Source of the DNA: Polaribacter porphyrae
GTDB taxonomy: Bacteria; Bacteroidota; Bacteroidia; Flavobacteriales; Flavobacteriaceae
Reading direction: 5' to 3'
Length of the DNA: 64,000 bases
Assembly (NCBI RefSeq): GCF_002954685.1
Contig: NZ_MSCN01000001.1
Coordinates: forward strand, 520,256-584,255
In this document: positions 18,302 through 27,244 of the stretch, piece by piece
How positions within the stretch are numbered: the stretch's first letter is position 1
Layout: every line of letters starts with the position of its first letter
Translations under genes and position numbers: made by a program
Notes under the pieces: generated by a model
Told to the model about the DNA's origin: nothing
Database searches by the model: none
What the model saw: the letters and a program-made list of their open reading frames with translations, nothing else

Positions 18302-19393
18302 TTGAAAATAATAGATTGGTACATATTAAAACGATTTTTGGTAACCTTTTTCTTTACCTTACTTATCTTGATACCTATTGCAATAGCCATTGATATTGCA
18401 GAAAAAATAGATAATTTTCTAGAACATGCAGATTTAACTTTTTATCAGATTGTAGATGAATATTATACAAATTTTATTATTTATTATGCAAATACGTTTA
18501 TGCCTTTGGCATTGTTTATTGCAGTAATTTTATTTACATCAAAGCTATCTAATAATACAGAAATTATAGCCATTACCAACGCTAAAATTTCTTTTACTCG
18601 TTTTTTGTATCCTTATTTTGTGGGTGCAACTATCATTACAATGCTATCACTATTGATGAATCATTTTGTGGTGCCTAGCAGTAGTAAAATTAGAAAGAAG
18701 TTCGAGCAAACATATATAAAAAATAGGAGTCAACAAAACAAATTGAAGTTTGTCAGTAATTTTAGTTTACAACTTACAGACAGTACATATATATTTATAA
18801 GAAACTTCAATACTACAGGTAATAATGGTTATGATTTTACTTCAGAAGTGTATGATGGTTTAAAGCTGAAATCAAAATTAGCTTCAGATTATATAAAGTA
18901 TAACAAAAAAGATTCTACATTTCATTTAACAAATTGGCGAAAAAGAATTATTTACAAAGACAGAGATAGTATCATTTCTGGAAATAAAATAGACACGGTT
19001 TTTAATTTTACACCTAAAGACTTAATATATCAATCTGCATTATCTCAAGAAATGCCTTCTGATGAATTGGTTAAGTTTATAGATATTTCTAAAAAAAGAG
19101 GAGTAAAAAACTTAAATGCTTATTTGGTTGAATTACACAAAAGAACAAGCTTACCAATTGCTTCATATATTCTAACAATTATTGCTGTTGCACTTGCTTT
19201 TAGAAAACGTAGAGGAGGTACAGGTATTAACTTGGCAATAGGCATTGGCATGATGTTTATTTATGTCTTTTTACTTAAAATATCTGAAGTTTTAGGTGCA
19301 GTTGCAGGTGTAGATTCACTGCTTTACGTTTGGATACCTAATTTTCTATTTGGTTGTATAGCTATTTATCTATATTTTAATGCAAGAAAATAA
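18302..19393 (+). CDS. LptF/LptG family permease
   Basis: A 363-residue protein starting at TTG (codon run KIIDWYILKRFLVTFFFTLL). Membrane helices lie near 12-33, 53-75 and 100-120, followed by a periplasmic beta-jellyroll region (about 135-265) and three C-terminal helices (SLPIASYILTIIAVALAF onward). This is the LptF/LptG layout: with LptB2 these permeases pull lipopolysaccharide from the inner membrane onto the LptC-A-D bridge. Bacteroidota generally carry it as separate F/G-like genes. No ATG would keep the first helix, so TTG is accepted. It overlaps the EamA gene by 14 bases. Confidence 0.88.
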   Translation: MKIIDWYILKRFLVTFFFTLLILIPIAIAIDIAEKIDNFLEHADLTFYQIVDEYYTNFIIYYANTFMPLALFIAVILFTSKLSNNTEIIAITNAKISFTRFLYPYFVGATIITMLSLLMNHFVVPSSSKIRKKFEQTYIKNRSQQNKLKFVSNFSLQLTDSTYIFIRNFNTTGNNGYDFTSEVYDGLKLKSKLASDYIKYNKKDSTFHLTNWRKRIIYKDRDSIISGNKIDTVFNFTPKDLIYQSALSQEMPSDELVKFIDISKKRGVKNLNAYLVELHKRTSLPIASYILTIIAVALAFRKRRGGTGINLAIGIGMMFIYVFLLKISEVLGAVAGVDSLLYVWIPNFLFGCIAIYLYFNARK

Positions 19394-20294
19394 GTTTAAA
19401 AATTATTTATTACTTCACTTTATTGTTTTTATTTGGGGGTTTACAGCCATACTTGGAGCCTTAATTACAATAGAAGCAGCACCATTGGTATTTTTTAGAA
19501 TGGGGATTGCTGTTATTTTCATCATATTATATTTACTAATTACAAAAAAAACATTTTATGTAAATAGAAAAGGGCTTTTAAAGTTTTTGTTTTCTGGAAT
19601 CATTATTGCAATACACTGGATATTCTTTTTTAAAGCGATTAAAGTTTCTAATGTATCTGTAGCATTAGTAACTATGAGTACTGGTGCTTTTTTTACATCT
19701 TTAATAGAACCAATTTTTTTTAGAAGAAGAATAAAAACATTAGAAATCTTTCTTGGACTTTTAGTAATTTTAGGCTTATACATCATTTTTAACTTTGAAA
19801 CTCAATACAAACTAGGAATATTTTATGCATTAATTTCCTCATTTTTAGGATCTTTATTTGCAGTTTTAAATGGATTATTTATTAAAAGATATGATGCAAA
19901 CACTATTTCTTTGTACCAACTCTTTTTTGGAACTCTCTTTGTAGCTGTTTTTTTATTTTTTGATGGTAAATTTTCTGTTGATTTTTTTAATTTGCCTAAA
20001 ACGGATTGGATTTATCTAATAATTTTAAGCAGCATTTGCACAGCTTATGCCTTTATAGCTTCTGTAAAAGTGATGAAATATTTATCTCCCTATACAGTAA
20101 TGTTAACTATAAATTTAGAACCTATCTATGCCATTATTCTAGCATTATTTATATTTGGAGAAAAAGAGAAAATGAATCCTGAATTTTATTTAGGAGCCTG
20201 TATTGTACTTGGTGTAGTATTATTAAACGGAATTATTAAAAATAAAACTACACTGAAAAATAAATTATTACACAAATCTAAATCAAAAAAATAA
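19380..20294 (+). CDS. EamA/DMT family transporter
   Basis: A 304-residue protein with ten predicted membrane helices made from two EamA repeats (about 8-140 and 150-290); the repeats end in EPIFFRR and LEPIYAIILALFIFGE, the typical duplicated position. This family exports or takes up small metabolites such as amino acids or nucleotides; the substrate cannot be deduced. The ATG lies within the last codons of the LptF/G gene, so translation is probably coupled, although a functional link is not implied. The basic tail (KNKTTLKNKLLHKSKSKK) lies in the cytoplasm. Confidence 0.88.
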   Translation: MQENKFKNYLLLHFIVFIWGFTAILGALITIEAAPLVFFRMGIAVIFIILYLLITKKTFYVNRKGLLKFLFSGIIIAIHWIFFFKAIKVSNVSVALVTMSTGAFFTSLIEPIFFRRRIKTLEIFLGLLVILGLYIIFNFETQYKLGIFYALISSFLGSLFAVLNGLFIKRYDANTISLYQLFFGTLFVAVFLFFDGKFSVDFFNLPKTDWIYLIILSSICTAYAFIASVKVMKYLSPYTVMLTINLEPIYAIILALFIFGEKEKMNPEFYLGACIVLGVVLLNGIIKNKTTLKNKLLHKSKSKK

Positions 20295-20327
20295 AATCAT
20301 ATTTACAAAAAAAAGTAAATTTTATAG

Positions 20328-20335
20328 TATGTTTG
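20328..20335 (+). promoter_or_regulatory. -7 box candidate for accA
   Basis: TATGTTTG fits TAnnTTTG and lies 34 bases before the accA ATG. There is no exact TTG about 20 bases upstream, so only the -7 box is supported. Confidence 0.35.
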
Positions 20336-20369
20336 TTAGAGCAAACAACAAATTCAAAATAAAGCAAAT

Positions 20370-21323
20370 ATGGAGTATTTAGACTTTGAAATGCCAATAA
20401 AAGAGTTACAAGATCAACTTGAAAAATGTCAAATTATTGGAGAAGAAAGCGATGTTGATGTTACTGCAACTTGTAAAAAAATAGAAAAAAAATTAGCTAC
20501 TGCTAAAAAAGATATTTATAAAAATTTAACACCTTGGCAAAGAGTCCAGTTGTCTAGACACCCTAACAGACCTTATACATTAGATTATATTAACGCTATA
20601 TGTGGAGATACTTTTATGGAACTTCATGGAGATAGAAGTGTAAAAGATGACAAGGCTATGATTGGTGGTTTAGGTAAAATAGGGGATCAATCTTTTATGT
20701 TTATTGGGCAACAAAAGGGCTACAATACAAAAACACGTCAGTACAGAAATTTTGGTATGGCAAATCCTGAAGGATATAGAAAAGCCCTACGTTTAATGAA
20801 AATGGCAGAGAAGTTTGGTATACCAGTAGTAACTTTATTAGACACACCAGGTGCTTACCCAGGTTTAGAGGCAGAAGAACGTGGGCAGGGAGAAGCTATC
20901 GCCAGAAATATTTTAGAAATGACTCGTTTAAAAACACCTATTATTACTATTGTAATAGGTGAAGGAGCATCTGGAGGAGCATTAGGTATTGGAGTAGGTG
21001 ATAGAGTATATATGATGGAAAACACATGGTACACTGTTATTTCTCCTGAATCTTGTTCTTCTATTTTATGGCGTAGTTGGGAGTTTAAAGAGCAAGCAGC
21101 AGAAGCCTTAAAACTAACAGGTACAGATATGAAGAAGTTAAAGTTAATTGATGGAATCATTAAAGAACCAGTAGGAGGTGCGCATTCTGATAGAGCAGGA
21201 GCATTTAAAGCTGTACAAGAGCAAATTATAGCAGCTTTTAATGAGTTGAAAGATTTATCTAATCCAGATTTGGTAATGAAGAGAATGGATAAATATGCAG
21301 ATATGGGTGTTTACAAAGAGTAA
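20370..21323 (+). CDS. accA: acetyl-CoA carboxylase carboxyltransferase alpha subunit
   Basis: A 317-residue AccA of normal length. The N-terminal helical part ([20 protein letters not shown]) contacts AccD. The crotonase-like core includes [25 protein letters not shown] and the oxyanion-hole motif [15 protein letters not shown]. With AccD it transfers CO2 from carboxybiotin to acetyl-CoA to make malonyl-CoA for fatty acid synthesis. accD is not adjacent. The gene appears monocistronic, with an upstream -7 box and a strong terminator directly after it. Confidence 0.97.
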   Translation: MEYLDFEMPIKELQDQLEKCQIIGEESDVDVTATCKKIEKKLATAKKDIYKNLTPWQRVQLSRHPNRPYTLDYINAICGDTFMELHGDRSVKDDKAMIGGLGKIGDQSFMFIGQQKGYNTKTRQYRNFGMANPEGYRKALRLMKMAEKFGIPVVTLLDTPGAYPGLEAEERGQGEAIARNILEMTRLKTPIITIVIGEGASGGALGIGVGDRVYMMENTWYTVISPESCSSILWRSWEFKEQAAEALKLTGTDMKKLKLIDGIIKEPVGGAHSDRAGAFKAVQEQIIAAFNELKDLSNPDLVMKRMDKYADMGVYKE

Positions 21324-21341
21324 AACTACAAGAAATTTATA

Positions 21342-21380
21342 AAAAAAAGCGAAATTCTGATCTTGAATTTCGCTTTTTTT
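21342..21380. terminator. bidirectional terminator between accA and the TlpA-like gene
   Basis: A perfect 16-bp stem, AAAAAAAGCGAAATTC paired with GAATTTCGCTTTTTTT, with a 7-base loop. A-run and T-run arms make it work for both accA (plus) and the convergent thioredoxin-like gene (minus). Confidence 0.9.
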
Positions 21381-21402
21381 ATAAAATATAAAAAGAGAAA
21401 AT

Positions 21403-22428
21403 TTAAATATTTTCTAATGAATTTAATAGTGTTTTTAATCTAGGATCAGAAGGTCTAGGAGCATTAGCATCAACAATTTTACCATCAGGATCTATTAGTA
21501 AAAACCTAGGAATAGTATTAATTTGGTATGCTTGCTGAAAAGAAAAATCTTGACCAGACCACAATTGTACTCCACTCATGTTTTTTTGTTTAACAAAATT
21601 TCTCCGTTTTTTTTCGGCAGCTTCCCAAGAATTACCATTTCTCCTAGATTCATCAGTAGAAATACTAATAAACTGAATATTTTTATTGTGGTACTCCTTT
21701 TCTAAACTTTGTAAATATGGTATTTGTTGAATACATGGTCCACACCAAGTTGCCCAAATATCTATATAAACGTATTTTCCTTTATAGTCAGATAATGATT
21801 TTTTACCACCTTTAATGTCAACATAGTTTTCAAATTTTGGAGAAGGTTTACCCTTTCCCATAACTTTATTTTTAGCAAACTCATTATTAAAATACGCAAC
21901 CATTTGTTCATTTTGTTGCTTTATAGAGCTATAAAAAGCAGAATCTAAATCATTATAAGAGTTTAAAATACTATCATATTCAACTTTTAGTTTATCAACT
22001 TCAACTTTAAAATCTTTTTCTTCTAAATTTAGAATTATTTTAGGATTAATTTGCTGACTTCTTTTAATTTGGGCTACTATAAAATTGCTGTTAGATGCAC
22101 CTTTACCAGAGAAAGTAAAACTTTTCATAAACTCATTAGCATCACCATTTAAAACAATATCATATCCATTTTTTAAATACACTGGTGCAGCTTTACTTGG
22201 GTTTGTTGTAATTGTATAAATAGCACCCTTATCAACCTTTAAAGTATCTTTAAAAGTACCATCATTATTTATAGTTATCTTTTTTACAATAGCTTGTCTG
22301 CTAGCAATAGATAGTATAGAGTCTTTATTGTTTTTTAGTTTTCCTGAAAATGTAACATAATTTTTTTTAACATCAGAACATGCAAGTATCATTAAAAATC
22401 CCAAAAGGATAAAGCTTATTTTCTTCAT
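21403..22428 (-). CDS. TlpA-like thiol-disulfide lipoprotein
   Basis: A 341-residue protein with a lipoprotein signal (ILLGFLMILACSD, lipidated Cys near residue 17). Residues about 25-120 form a DUF4369-like beta domain, followed by a helical linker and a C-terminal AhpC/TSA-thioredoxin domain with the redox motif WATWCGPC and cis-Pro in NTIPRFLL. It should keep or reduce disulfides in the periplasm, anchored to a membrane. Bacteroidota carry many such paralogues and individual substrates are mostly unknown. It diverges from hutH across about 110 bases; a TATATTTG-like box on the minus strand at 22449-22456 may be its promoter. Confidence 0.9.
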   Translation of the reverse strand: MKKISFILLGFLMILACSDVKKNYVTFSGKLKNNKDSILSIASRQAIVKKITINNDGTFKDTLKVDKGAIYTITTNPSKAAPVYLKNGYDIVLNGDANEFMKSFTFSGKGASNSNFIVAQIKRSQQINPKIILNLEEKDFKVEVDKLKVEYDSILNSYNDLDSAFYSSIKQQNEQMVAYFNNEFAKNKVMGKGKPSPKFENYVDIKGGKKSLSDYKGKYVYIDIWATWCGPCIQQIPYLQSLEKEYHNKNIQFISISTDESRRNGNSWEAAEKKRRNFVKQKNMSGVQLWSGQDFSFQQAYQINTIPRFLLIDPDGKIVDANAPRPSDPRLKTLLNSLENI

Positions 22429-22490
22429 TATTATTTATAAGTTTGATGCAAATATAAAGTTTTATCAATCATAAAAATTGTTAAAATCAT

Positions 22491-22521
22491 TTGCATATAC
22501 AAACTTGAATTTGCACTTTTG
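22491..22521 (+). promoter_or_regulatory. predicted promoter of hutH
   Basis: TTG at 22491-22493, a 20-base spacer, then CACTTTTG at 22514-22521, one mismatch from TAnnTTTG. It lies 19 bases before the hutH ATG. Confidence 0.4.
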
Positions 22522-22540
22522 AATCTCAATCAATTTATAC

Positions 22541-24046
22541 ATGAATTCTATACATTTTATAGGTACAAGACCTCTTGACTTACAAGATATTAAAGAAATA
22601 ATTTTTTCTGATAAAAAAATAGCTTTATCAGAAATTGCTATTCAAAAAATAAAGAAGTGTAGAGCATATTTAGACGCAAAAACGAAATCGATTTCGAAAC
22701 CTATTTATGGAATTAATACTGGGTTTGGGGCTTTATATAATGTAAAGATAAATGATAGTAATCTTCAAAAATTACAAGAGAATTTAGTAATGAGTCATGC
22801 TTGTGGTACAGGAGAAGAAGTGCCAAAAGAAATTGTAAAATTGATGATATTATTTAAGGTAAAAGCTTTGAGTTTTGGACATTCTGGAGTACAATTAGCA
22901 ACTGTAAAAAGACTAATAGATTTTTATAATAATGACATTATCCCTGTAGTTTATACTCAAGGATCTTTGGGTGCATCAGGAGATTTATCACCTTTAGCAC
23001 ATTTATCTCTGCCTTTAATTGGGTTAGGAGAGGTGTATTATAAGAATAAAAAAATAGCAACAGAAGAGTTACTTAAAATTTTTTCTTGGAATAAAATTAA
23101 GCTTCAATCTAAAGAAGGTTTAGCATTGTTGAACGGAACACAATTTATGGCAGCTTATGGCATTCATTGTTTATTAGTAGCTCATAAGTTATCATATTTA
23201 GCAGATGTAATTGGTACACTTTCATTAGAGGGTTTTGATGGCAGAATAGAACCTTTTAGCGCTTTAATTCATTTGGCAAGACCACATAATGGACAGATAA
23301 AAACTGCAGCAAGAATTAAAGAGTTTTTAAAAGGTAGTAAGTTAATATCTCAACAAAAACAACATGTTCAAGATCCATACTCTTTTAGGTGCATGCCTCA
23401 AGTTCATGGTGCTACAAAAGATGCCATTCGTTTCGTAACCAAAACTTTTTTAACAGAAATTAATTCAGTAACAGATAATCCAAATATTTTTGTTGATGAA
23501 GACGAAATTATTTCAGGAGGAAATTTTCACGGACAACCTTTAGCATTAGGTTTAGATTTTTTAGCAATAGCTTTATCAGAACTAGGCAACATTTCAGAAC
23601 GTAGAACGTACCAACTAGTTTCAGGTCATAGACATTTGCCTCCTTTTTTGGTTTCGAATCCAGGATTAAATTCGGGTTTTATGATTCCACAATATACAGC
23701 AGCAAGCATTGTGAGTCAGAATAAGCAATACGCAACACCATCAAGTGTAGATTCTATTGAGTCTAGTAATGGGCAAGAAGACCATGTTTCTATGGGAGCT
23801 AATGCAGCCACAAAATGTAAAAAAATTACAGATAATTTACAAACTATTTTAGCAATAGAACTTTTTACGGCATCACAAGCATTAAGTTTTAGTAGTTTAA
23901 AAACTTCGCCTTTTTTAGAAAGTATTATTCATAGCTTTAGAAAAGAAGTAACTATTGTAAATGAAGATAGAGTTTTACATAATGATATTATTAATGCCTC
24001 GAAGTTTATAGATACATTAGTTATTGATAGTAAAGAACTATTTTAA
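22541..24046 (+). CDS. hutH: histidine ammonia-lyase family protein
   Basis: A 501-residue aromatic amino acid lyase. The Ala-Ser-Gly that forms the MIO electrophile is at residues 145-147 (SLGASGDLSPLAHLSLP). The catalytic Tyr loop YGINTGFGALYNV (56-68) and TDNPNIF are present. It removes ammonia from histidine to give urocanate. No hutU, hutI or hutG is near, so the gene is an orphan here and the other steps would be encoded elsewhere. The residue that selects His over Tyr lies in MSHACGTGE, which fits HutH rather than tyrosine ammonia-lyase; I consider that likely, not certain. Confidence 0.9.
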   Translation: MNSIHFIGTRPLDLQDIKEIIFSDKKIALSEIAIQKIKKCRAYLDAKTKSISKPIYGINTGFGALYNVKINDSNLQKLQENLVMSHACGTGEEVPKEIVKLMILFKVKALSFGHSGVQLATVKRLIDFYNNDIIPVVYTQGSLGASGDLSPLAHLSLPLIGLGEVYYKNKKIATEELLKIFSWNKIKLQSKEGLALLNGTQFMAAYGIHCLLVAHKLSYLADVIGTLSLEGFDGRIEPFSALIHLARPHNGQIKTAARIKEFLKGSKLISQQKQHVQDPYSFRCMPQVHGATKDAIRFVTKTFLTEINSVTDNPNIFVDEDEIISGGNFHGQPLALGLDFLAIALSELGNISERRTYQLVSGHRHLPPFLVSNPGLNSGFMIPQYTAASIVSQNKQYATPSSVDSIESSNGQEDHVSMGANAATKCKKITDNLQTILAIELFTASQALSFSSLKTSPFLESIIHSFRKEVTIVNEDRVLHNDIINASKFIDTLVIDSKELF

Positions 24047-24145
24047 ATAGTTGATGTTACCCAAATACTATTACATTTTTCTTTAAACTATTAAATTCTT
24101 TGTTAATTTTACAAAAATTTGATAATCATCTAATAGAAGAATAAA

Positions 24146-24907
24146 ATGAAAAAAATAATTTACATTTTATTATTGTTTTTACCTTTTATTATAACTGCAC
24201 AAATAAACGAGAGTGATACACTTAAAGTTAAAGCAGATTTATCTTTAACTGGTTTTTGGCAAGGAGGTAATGTACAAACTTTAATCTTTAGAGCTAAATC
24301 TAATTTTAGCTTTACTCCATGGAAAAACTCGGTTTTTAAAACTCAAAATTCTTATGTCTATCAAGAATTTGGTAAGGAAAAAGCAGACGAAGATATTTTA
24401 AGCTTAAATTTTCTATATTTTAATCCTGATAAAAAAATATACCCTTTATTATTAGGTTTTGTTAGCACTAATTTTAGAAGGGAGATAAATGTACGTTATC
24501 TCTTTGGAGCTGGGTTTACCTATCAAATTTTAAATTCAGATAAAAATTGGTTAAAAATATCGCTGACAAGTGAGTATGAGCGAACTAATTTTAACAGATC
24601 TCGTTTTGTAAGAACAACTTATAATGGAGAAAACTCCATTAATACAGTTAGAGGCACACTTTGGATAAACGGAAAATACAAACTATTTAAGAATAAAATT
24701 ATTTTAACTCACGAAAGTTTTTTGCAACCTTCTTTACAGGATTCAGATAATTATCGCTGGCAAGCAGATATAGGAATAGAAGTACCAGTATGGAAATTTC
24801 TAAACTTTAAAATAAACTATCTACACACTTTTGAAAGTATTGTTGTAGAAAATCAAAAGCAACAAGATAAATTTTTAACTTTTGGTCTTACTTTAAAAAG
24901 TTATTAG
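24146..24907 (+). CDS. DUF481 outer-membrane beta-barrel protein
   Basis: A 253-residue protein with a clear signal peptide (MKKIIYILLLFLPFIITAQ) followed by strands of alternating hydrophobic residues from about residue 30 to the end, which is typical of DUF481 (YdiY-like) barrels. The ending is aromatic-rich (FLTFGLTLKSY), as expected for outer-membrane insertion. The function of the family is not known; salt-induced expression has been described for YdiY. It follows hutH by 99 bases and ends near a small terminator. There is no hint that it works with HutH beyond position. Confidence 0.75.
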   Translation: MKKIIYILLLFLPFIITAQINESDTLKVKADLSLTGFWQGGNVQTLIFRAKSNFSFTPWKNSVFKTQNSYVYQEFGKEKADEDILSLNFLYFNPDKKIYPLLLGFVSTNFRREINVRYLFGAGFTYQILNSDKNWLKISLTSEYERTNFNRSRFVRTTYNGENSINTVRGTLWINGKYKLFKNKIILTHESFLQPSLQDSDNYRWQADIGIEVPVWKFLNFKINYLHTFESIVVENQKQQDKFLTFGLTLKSY

Positions 24908-24985
24908 GTTAATTTTATAATTACTTTTTTCAAGATTAACAAATTAGTTATGAGTATTCGTAATGTATAGTAAATAAATAGCAAA

Positions 24986-25010
24986 AAAATCCGTTAGGAT
25001 TTTAAAAAAG
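24986..25010 (+). terminator. weak hairpin after the DUF481 gene
   Basis: A 7-bp stem AAAATCC / GGATTTT with a GTTA loop, in an A/T-rich context. It lies 79 bases after the DUF481 stop. The rest of the 24908-25606 gap holds only the decayed gene listed next and the E2 terminator. Confidence 0.45.
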
Positions 25011-25088
25011 TGGATAAAAAGCAAACAATTGAATATACAAGTTATTAGCCATAGTTTTATTGCACATAGAATATTATTTTATGTATTC

Positions 25089-25419
25089 TTAAATCAAATT
25101 TTGTTCATCCAATTCCTTTTTTTCCATAAAATGTGTTCCTATTGGTTTTCCTATGTCAATTTTTTCAATTCTCGAAAAATAGTATTCAGCATCTATCTCT
25201 GATAACTTTGCAAAAGACTCTAATTTTAAATCTCGAATCTTTTTCGCAAATTCTTTTCCATTTGTCTGCTCAATTTCTTTTACAATTCCGATTTCAGGTG
25301 GTAATTCAGAGATTAGCTAAAGATTTCAGATGTGTTTTTATTTTCAGTAATTTTTTTTCATTTAGTTCAGAAATGAAATTCAATGTACCTAGAGTTTTTG
25401 GTGAATGTTTTACAACTTG
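25089..25419 (-). pseudogene. decayed gene fragment, family unknown
   Basis: On the minus strand a coding-like frame runs from about 25316 to a stop at 25089 and contains ELPPEIGIVKEIEQTNGKEF and IDAEYYFSRIEKIDIGKPIG. It has no start codon and opens straight after a stop. The neighbouring frame from 25419 to 25306 is also coding-like (HSPKTLGTLNFISELNEKKL) and ends where the first begins. Joined by one frameshift they would give about 110 residues, the C-terminal part of a soluble charged protein. The 5' portion is missing. I cannot name the family. A plus-strand frame over the same bases looks like a shadow. Confidence 0.5.
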
Positions 25420-25553
25420 TTATATAAATTTTTATTGTTCATATCTATAAATAAAGGAAGATATATAAACATTTAATTATTGTTACACACTAAAGATAAT
25501 TTATTCAAATTTTAGAGAGTAATACAAATTCAGAAAAATATCCTGTAAATACA

Positions 25554-25583
25554 AAAATCCTAAACACTATAGTTTAGGATTTT
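25554..25583 (-). terminator. terminator of the PDH E1-alpha/E2 operon
   Basis: A perfect 12-bp stem, AAAATCCTAAAC / GTTTAGGATTTT, with a 6-base loop, followed on the minus strand by a T-rich tail. It lies 24 bases after the E2 stop. Confidence 0.85.
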
Positions 25584-25606
25584 AATATCATTTAATTATA
25601 GAAAAA

Positions 25607-27241
25607 TTATGCTAACATTGTAACAGGGTTTTCAATAAATGTTTTTAATGTTTGCAAAAATTGAGCTCCAACTGCACCATCTACAGTTCTGTGATCACAT
25701 GTTAATGTCAATTTCATAGTATTCCCTACAGCTATCTGTCCATTTTTCACAACAGGTTTTTCAACAATAGCACCAACAGATAAAATTGCTGAATTAGGTT
25801 GGTTTATAATAGATGTAAAATTATCGATACCAAACATTCCTAAATTAGAAACAGTAAATGTACTACCTTGCATTTCTGCAGGAGAAATTTTCTTATTTCT
25901 TGCTTTACCAGCTAAATCTCGAACACCTGCACCAATTTGAGTTAAGCTCAACGTATTTGTATGCTTTATAACAGGCACTAATAAACCATCATCCACAGCA
26001 ACAGCAACGCCTACATGAATATGACTATGATATATGGTATTGTTATCTGACCAAGAAGTATTTACTTGCGGATGTTTTTGTAGTGCCATAGCACATGCTT
26101 TTACAACCATATCATTAAAAGATACTTTTGTATCTGGAATGGAGTTGATTGTTTTTCTAGAAGCTATTGCATTATCCATATCAACTTCAATATTTAAACT
26201 GAAATCTGGAGCAGAAAATTTAGAATTTCCTAAAGATTTTGCAATTGCTTTACGCATTTGAGAATTCTTTACCTCTTCAGATTTTTCCTCACCTGAAGCT
26301 ACGAAAGCTACTTGTTGACTAGATGTAGTATCTGCTTTTGGAGTTTCAACAGTTTTTGCAGATGGGGTAAAGTTTTCAACATCTTTTTTTATGATTCTAC
26401 CATTTTCTCCAGAGCCAGAGATGTCAGCCAAACTATAACCTTTATCAGCTGCAATTTTCTTTGCTAAAGGTGATGCAAAAATACGCCCACCTGAATTATT
26501 TGTGGAATTTTCTGAAGAAGTTGAAGTTTTTTCATGAGAAACTTCTTCTTTTTCTTCTTTTGGTTCGGATTTTTTTTCTGATGCTACATTTTCAACAGCA
26601 GCTCCATTCGCAACAATAGCATCAACATTAGTACCTTCTGGACCAATGATTGCTAATAAACTATCAACAGGAGCTGTATCACCTTCATTCACACCAATAT
26701 GCAACAAAGTACCTTCATAGAAAGATTCAAACTCCATTGTTGCTTTATCCGTTTCAATTTCAGCTAAAATATCGCCTTCTTCTACAGCATCACCAACAGA
26801 TTTTAACCAAGAAGCTACTGTACCATCTGTCATAGTATCGCTTAAACGAGGCATGGTAATTACTTGAACTCCATCAGGAACTGCAACTGTGTCAGATGAA
26901 CTTGAACTTTCTTGATTAGATGGTTTTTCATCCTCTTTAGATTCTTCCTTTGTTTCTGTGGTTTCAGTGGTTTTACCACTTAAAAGAGCAGAAATATCTT
27001 CACCTTCATTACCAATAATTGCCAATAATTGATCTACAGGAGAAGTCTCACCTTCTTGTACACCAATGTGTAATAAAGTGCCTTCATGAAAAGATTCAAA
27101 TTCCATGGTAGCTTTATCTGTTTCAATTTCAGCTAAAATATCGCCTTCCTCGATTTTATCTCCAACATTTACTAACCATTTTGCCACAACACCTTCTTCC
27201 ATGGTGTCACTTAATCTTGGCATATTTACAACTGTAGCCAT
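25607..27241 (-). CDS. pdhC: pyruvate dehydrogenase E2, dihydrolipoamide acetyltransferase
   Basis: A 544-residue E2 with two tandem lipoyl domains (about 2-78 and 128-205), each with the lipoylated Lys in ETDKATMEFESF. These are joined by flexible Glu/Lys/Ser linkers to an E3/E1-binding domain (IFASPLAKKIAADKGYSL, about 262-300) and a C-terminal catalytic domain ending with the active-site motif DHRTVDGAVGAQFL. It transfers the acetyl group from lipoyl-lysine to CoA. It starts 3 bases after the E1-alpha stop. The duplicated lipoyl domains are almost identical around the Lys, pointing to an internal duplication or gene conversion. Confidence 0.94.
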   Translation of the reverse strand: MATVVNMPRLSDTMEEGVVAKWLVNVGDKIEEGDILAEIETDKATMEFESFHEGTLLHIGVQEGETSPVDQLLAIIGNEGEDISALLSGKTTETTETKEESKEDEKPSNQESSSSSDTVAVPDGVQVITMPRLSDTMTDGTVASWLKSVGDAVEEGDILAEIETDKATMEFESFYEGTLLHIGVNEGDTAPVDSLLAIIGPEGTNVDAIVANGAAVENVASEKKSEPKEEKEEVSHEKTSTSSENSTNNSGGRIFASPLAKKIAADKGYSLADISGSGENGRIIKKDVENFTPSAKTVETPKADTTSSQQVAFVASGEEKSEEVKNSQMRKAIAKSLGNSKFSAPDFSLNIEVDMDNAIASRKTINSIPDTKVSFNDMVVKACAMALQKHPQVNTSWSDNNTIYHSHIHVGVAVAVDDGLLVPVIKHTNTLSLTQIGAGVRDLAGKARNKKISPAEMQGSTFTVSNLGMFGIDNFTSIINQPNSAILSVGAIVEKPVVKNGQIAVGNTMKLTLTCDHRTVDGAVGAQFLQTLKTFIENPVTMLA

Positions 27242-27244
27242 ATT

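Noticed and set aside
25133..25450. 105-residue plus-strand frame in the 25-kb gap
   Set aside because: Phe/Leu/Ser-rich composition is typical of the reverse complement of a coding sequence; the minus strand carries the coding-like remnant.
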